Of a DNA stretch of 64,000 nucleotides, positions 61,924-64,000 are shown piece after piece. Both the position numbers and the translations under genes were made by a program. The first letter of the stretch is position 1. Each line of letters opens with the position of its first letter. The notes beneath the pieces are model-generated. The model saw nothing but the letters and a program-made list of their open reading frames with translations, did not search any database and was not told the origin of the DNA. The DNA is taken from positions 1-64,000 of the forward strand of contig SVEC01000014.1 of assembly GCA_015057555.1 (NCBI GenBank). Reading direction: 5' to 3'. The DNA comes from Lachnospiraceae bacterium. Lineage in GTDB: Bacteria > Bacillota > Clostridia > Lachnospirales > Lachnospiraceae.

Positions 61924-64000
61924 CTACTCAATAGACTTCAGCGATTCCGCCATATCTATAGACTCAAGCTTACCTCTCATAACCCAATCTGTAAGCTTAA
62001 GGAACAAGAACACCAACACCACCGTAAGCACATAGCTTATAGGGAACAAGGTCTCCTTCATAATAAACATATCAACCTTTATCTGTGATATTACAAAGCT
62101 TACGAGCAGCTTGCCTAGTGGTATTCCAACCACTATACCCATAAGGGTAAGCACCAGGTTTTCTCTAAATACATAGGCTCCTGTTTCTCTCTGATAGAAG
62201 CCTAAAACCTTTATAGTTGCAATCTCTCTTACACGCTCTGTTATGTTAATGTTGCTAAGGTTAAATAACACTATAAATGCAAGCGCTCCAGCACAGCCTA
62301 TAACCAGCCATACCACCATATCAAGCATCTCCATAGTGTTGGAAATCATGTTTTTCACTTCCTCAACTACGGTTACATTTAACACGCTATCCAGCTCAGA
62401 AAGACTTGCTCCTAGCTCATAGGAATCCGCTCCCTCTGTCACATTTATATACATAGTGTTAGCTTCATACTCTTCACCGAAAAAGTCAGCATAAGTATCC
62501 GGAGTTACATAGCCATAATGCCATACATAATTTGTATAAACCGCTGAAACCTCTAAGGTGACATCCTTTCCATCACCAACTGATAGGGTAATGGTATCTC
62601 CTGCCTTAACTCCTGCCGCATCTGCTATTCCGTCGGTAAGCATTATTTGTCCGTAGCCAGGATATTCTATATCACCACTTACAAGCTGGTAATTCATAAC
62701 CGGATCCATATCCCGCTTAGTAGCACCGCAGATATATACGGATTTTACGGCATCTCCTGAGTGATATTCCACCGTGGTCTTAAGAAGTGGACTTATAACC
62801 GCTGCATCCTCCCCCAAAACATCTTCAACCTCGTGCCTTGCCTCATCAGTTATGCCCTCAGCAAAGGTTACCTCCATATCATAGACCTCTATCTCATCAT
62901 ACTGAAACTCAGCTATATTGGACACAGAATCCTTAATGCCAAAGCCTGCCATAACAAGAGCTGTACAGCCTGCGATACCCATAACCATCATAATCATTCT
63001 CTTCTTAAAACGAAATACATTTCTGGTGGTTATCTTATGAAGAAATTTCATACGCTTCCAGATAGGTGTGAATCTCTCTAGAAGAATTCTCTTACCTGCT
63101 GCCGGAGCCTTAGGTCTTATTAGCTCTGCCGGCATACAGCGAAGCTCATTTCTACATGCCAGATAGGTTGTACCCACTGAACAGATAAGGGATACAATAA
63201 TAGTAATTATAAGAAGCACTGGGTCGAAATAAAATTCCACACCTCTTCCATAATCGTAAAGCATCTTATATGCCTGACCTATTACATAGGGGAAAATATA
63301 GCTTCCACCGAAGAATCCTACCAAGCATCCGATTATAGCTGCACTACCAGAGTACACCATATATTTCCATATAATAGCAGTGTTAGTATACCCCACTGCT
63401 CTTAAAGTTCCTATCTGACCTCTCTCATCATCTATCATTCTAGTCATGGTTGTAGAGCAAACCAAAGCCGCTATAAGGAAGAAGAACACCGGAAATACCT
63501 TGGCCAAGCCATCCACTATGTTGGTGTCATTGTCATAGCATACATAGCCTGTGTTGGTGGTTCTGTCTAAGACAAACACCTCGGGTTCCTCTAGCTCTGG
63601 AAGCTCTATCTCAGCAACCAATTCCTCTATAGTCTTATCTATAGTATCCTGTGGATACTGGAGAGTTCCCTCAGTTAGCATATAGTCAATCATCTCATCA
63701 GTTAGTCCATTTGCGCGGAGACTGCTATAAAACTCCTCCTTGACCTGTACATTTACCTCATTCTCAATGGTGGCAACTGCCTCATTGTACTCTGTTTCTA
63801 TTTCTTCTAGCAAATCCTTATATCTGTCTATAGAATTACTCAGGAGCTGTGCCTCTATATCAGGAGTAAGGGTCTCTATAAACTCTTCATAATCCTCCTC
63901 ATAAATATCATAGTTCATCTGACATTTAGCATACATTTCTGTATAATACTCTAGCTCAAAGCCTTCCTTAAGAATATACATAAAGCCTTCTAGCTTACCA
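61924..64000 (-). CDS. FtsX-family ABC permease, 5' end outside the window
   Basis: The frame stays open to the window edge (GKLEGFMYILKEG upstream of the first visible Met), so the gene is incomplete at its start. At least 690 residues are seen. There are a long coiled-coil-like external stretch, a three-helix core with CSTTMTRMIDDERGQIGTLRAVGYTNTAIIWKYM, a second external domain, and a C-terminal core with NINITERVREIATIKVLGFYQRETGAYVFRENL. This layout, with two FtsX cores, is shared with the permease at 5239-8049, but the sequences differ. Its ATPase is probably encoded outside the window. The substrate is unknown. Confidence 0.85.
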   Translation of the reverse strand, partial: GKLEGFMYILKEGFELEYYTEMYAKCQMNYDIYEEDYEEFIETLTPDIEAQLLSNSIDRYKDLLEEIETEYNEAVATIENEVNVQVKEEFYSSLRANGLTDEMIDYMLTEGTLQYPQDTIDKTIEELVAEIELPELEEPEVFVLDRTTNTGYVCYDNDTNIVDGLAKVFPVFFFLIAALVCSTTMTRMIDDERGQIGTLRAVGYTNTAIIWKYMVYSGSAAIIGCLVGFFGGSYIFPYVIGQAYKMLYDYGRGVEFYFDPVLLIITIIVSLICSVGTTYLACRNELRCMPAELIRPKAPAAGKRILLERFTPIWKRMKFLHKITTRNVFRFKKRMIMMVMGIAGCTALVMAGFGIKDSVSNIAEFQYDEIEVYDMEVTFAEGITDEARHEVEDVLGEDAAVISPLLKTTVEYHSGDAVKSVYICGATKRDMDPVMNYQLVSGDIEYPGYGQIMLTDGIADAAGVKAGDTITLSVGDGKDVTLEVSAVYTNYVWHYGYVTPDTYADFFGEEYEANTMYINVTEGADSYELGASLSELDSVLNVTVVEEVKNMISNTMEMLDMVVWLVIGCAGALAFIVLFNLSNINITERVREIATIKVLGFYQRETGAYVFRENLVLTLMGIVVGIPLGKLLVSFVISQIKVDMFIMKETLFPISYVLTVVLVFLFLKLTDWVMRGKLESIDMAESLKSIE

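Noticed and set aside
1-64000. CRISPR array, prophage or intact insertion sequence
   Set aside because: No regularly spaced direct repeats, no transposase, integrase or phage structural gene was found; the repeated elements are non-coding and few.

Overview
The window looks like a chromosomal segment of a Lachnospiraceae-type clostridium (low-GC, anaerobic, Gram-positive, gut or rumen). Evidence: a trimeric electron-bifurcating type [FeFe]-hydrogenase (HydABC), a PPi-type phosphofructokinase signature, an FtsEX/M23/CtpA cell-wall operon, DapF with an L,D-transpeptidase carrying clostridial ChW repeats, CdaR- and CarD-type regulators, and AT-rich sequence with strong GGAGG ribosome binding sites. 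Species is not determined. Almost all genes are on the minus strand, so minus is probably the leading strand. No rRNA, tRNA, CRISPR array, prophage or intact IS element was seen.

Layout. 1-5 kb: guaA (minus), glnA (plus), then a two-component system. 5-9 kb: a two-gene ABC exporter next to that system. 9-15 kb: DUF3137 protein, KptA, a possible type I toxin-antitoxin locus, two ECF sigma/anti-sigma pairs and a four-helix-bundle protein. 15-21 kb: hairpin-rich spacer, AsnB-like protein, GGDEF-EAL protein, K+ channel. 21-27 kb: pncC, then the minus-strand operon cdaR-like/ftsE/ftsX/M23 peptidase/ctpA. 27-35 kb: ugpC-type ATPase, YitT, LytR_C protein, SDR, ftsH-yfbR, glyA and a probable 6S RNA. 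35-41 kb: pfp, orphan pilin, LCP protein, two plus-strand glycan genes. 41-54 kb: envelope polymer cluster (rfbA, rfbB, glycosyltransferase, three TagF-like transferases, TagGH-like exporter, IspD/TarI-like cytidylyltransferase, initiating sugar transferase, ChW-YkuD transpeptidase, dapF). 54-64 kb: hydCBA, carD, DUF951, HAD phosphatase, CBS protein, DAHP synthase and a partial ABC permease cut by the window end.

Cooperation. The 41-54 kb genes can activate a sugar, start a lipid-linked unit, add polyol-phosphate-type groups and export the chain, while DapF and the L,D-transpeptidase act on peptidoglycan; the LCP protein at 38 kb could attach the polymer. FtsEX with the M23 protein would control wall hydrolysis at division. 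HydABC couples NADH and ferredoxin oxidation to H2.

Most notable. (1) Two unrelated glutamine amidotransferases, GuaA and the AsnB-like protein, have both lost the glutaminase active site while keeping the synthetase domain, which suggests use of free ammonia. (2) Two 125-nt copies of a structured element (3192-3316 and 30656-30780) share long identical blocks, show a compensatory base-pair change, and both lie between convergent gene ends. (3) A second family of large multi-hairpin elements occurs at about 5058, 15391 and 34858, one copy supplying the last codons of the AsnB-like gene. (4) A run of four GGGTAT/ATACCC stem-loops lies at 15.1-15.3 kb. Starts were adjusted by ribosome binding site; all functions are read from sequence and family knowledge, with no database search.
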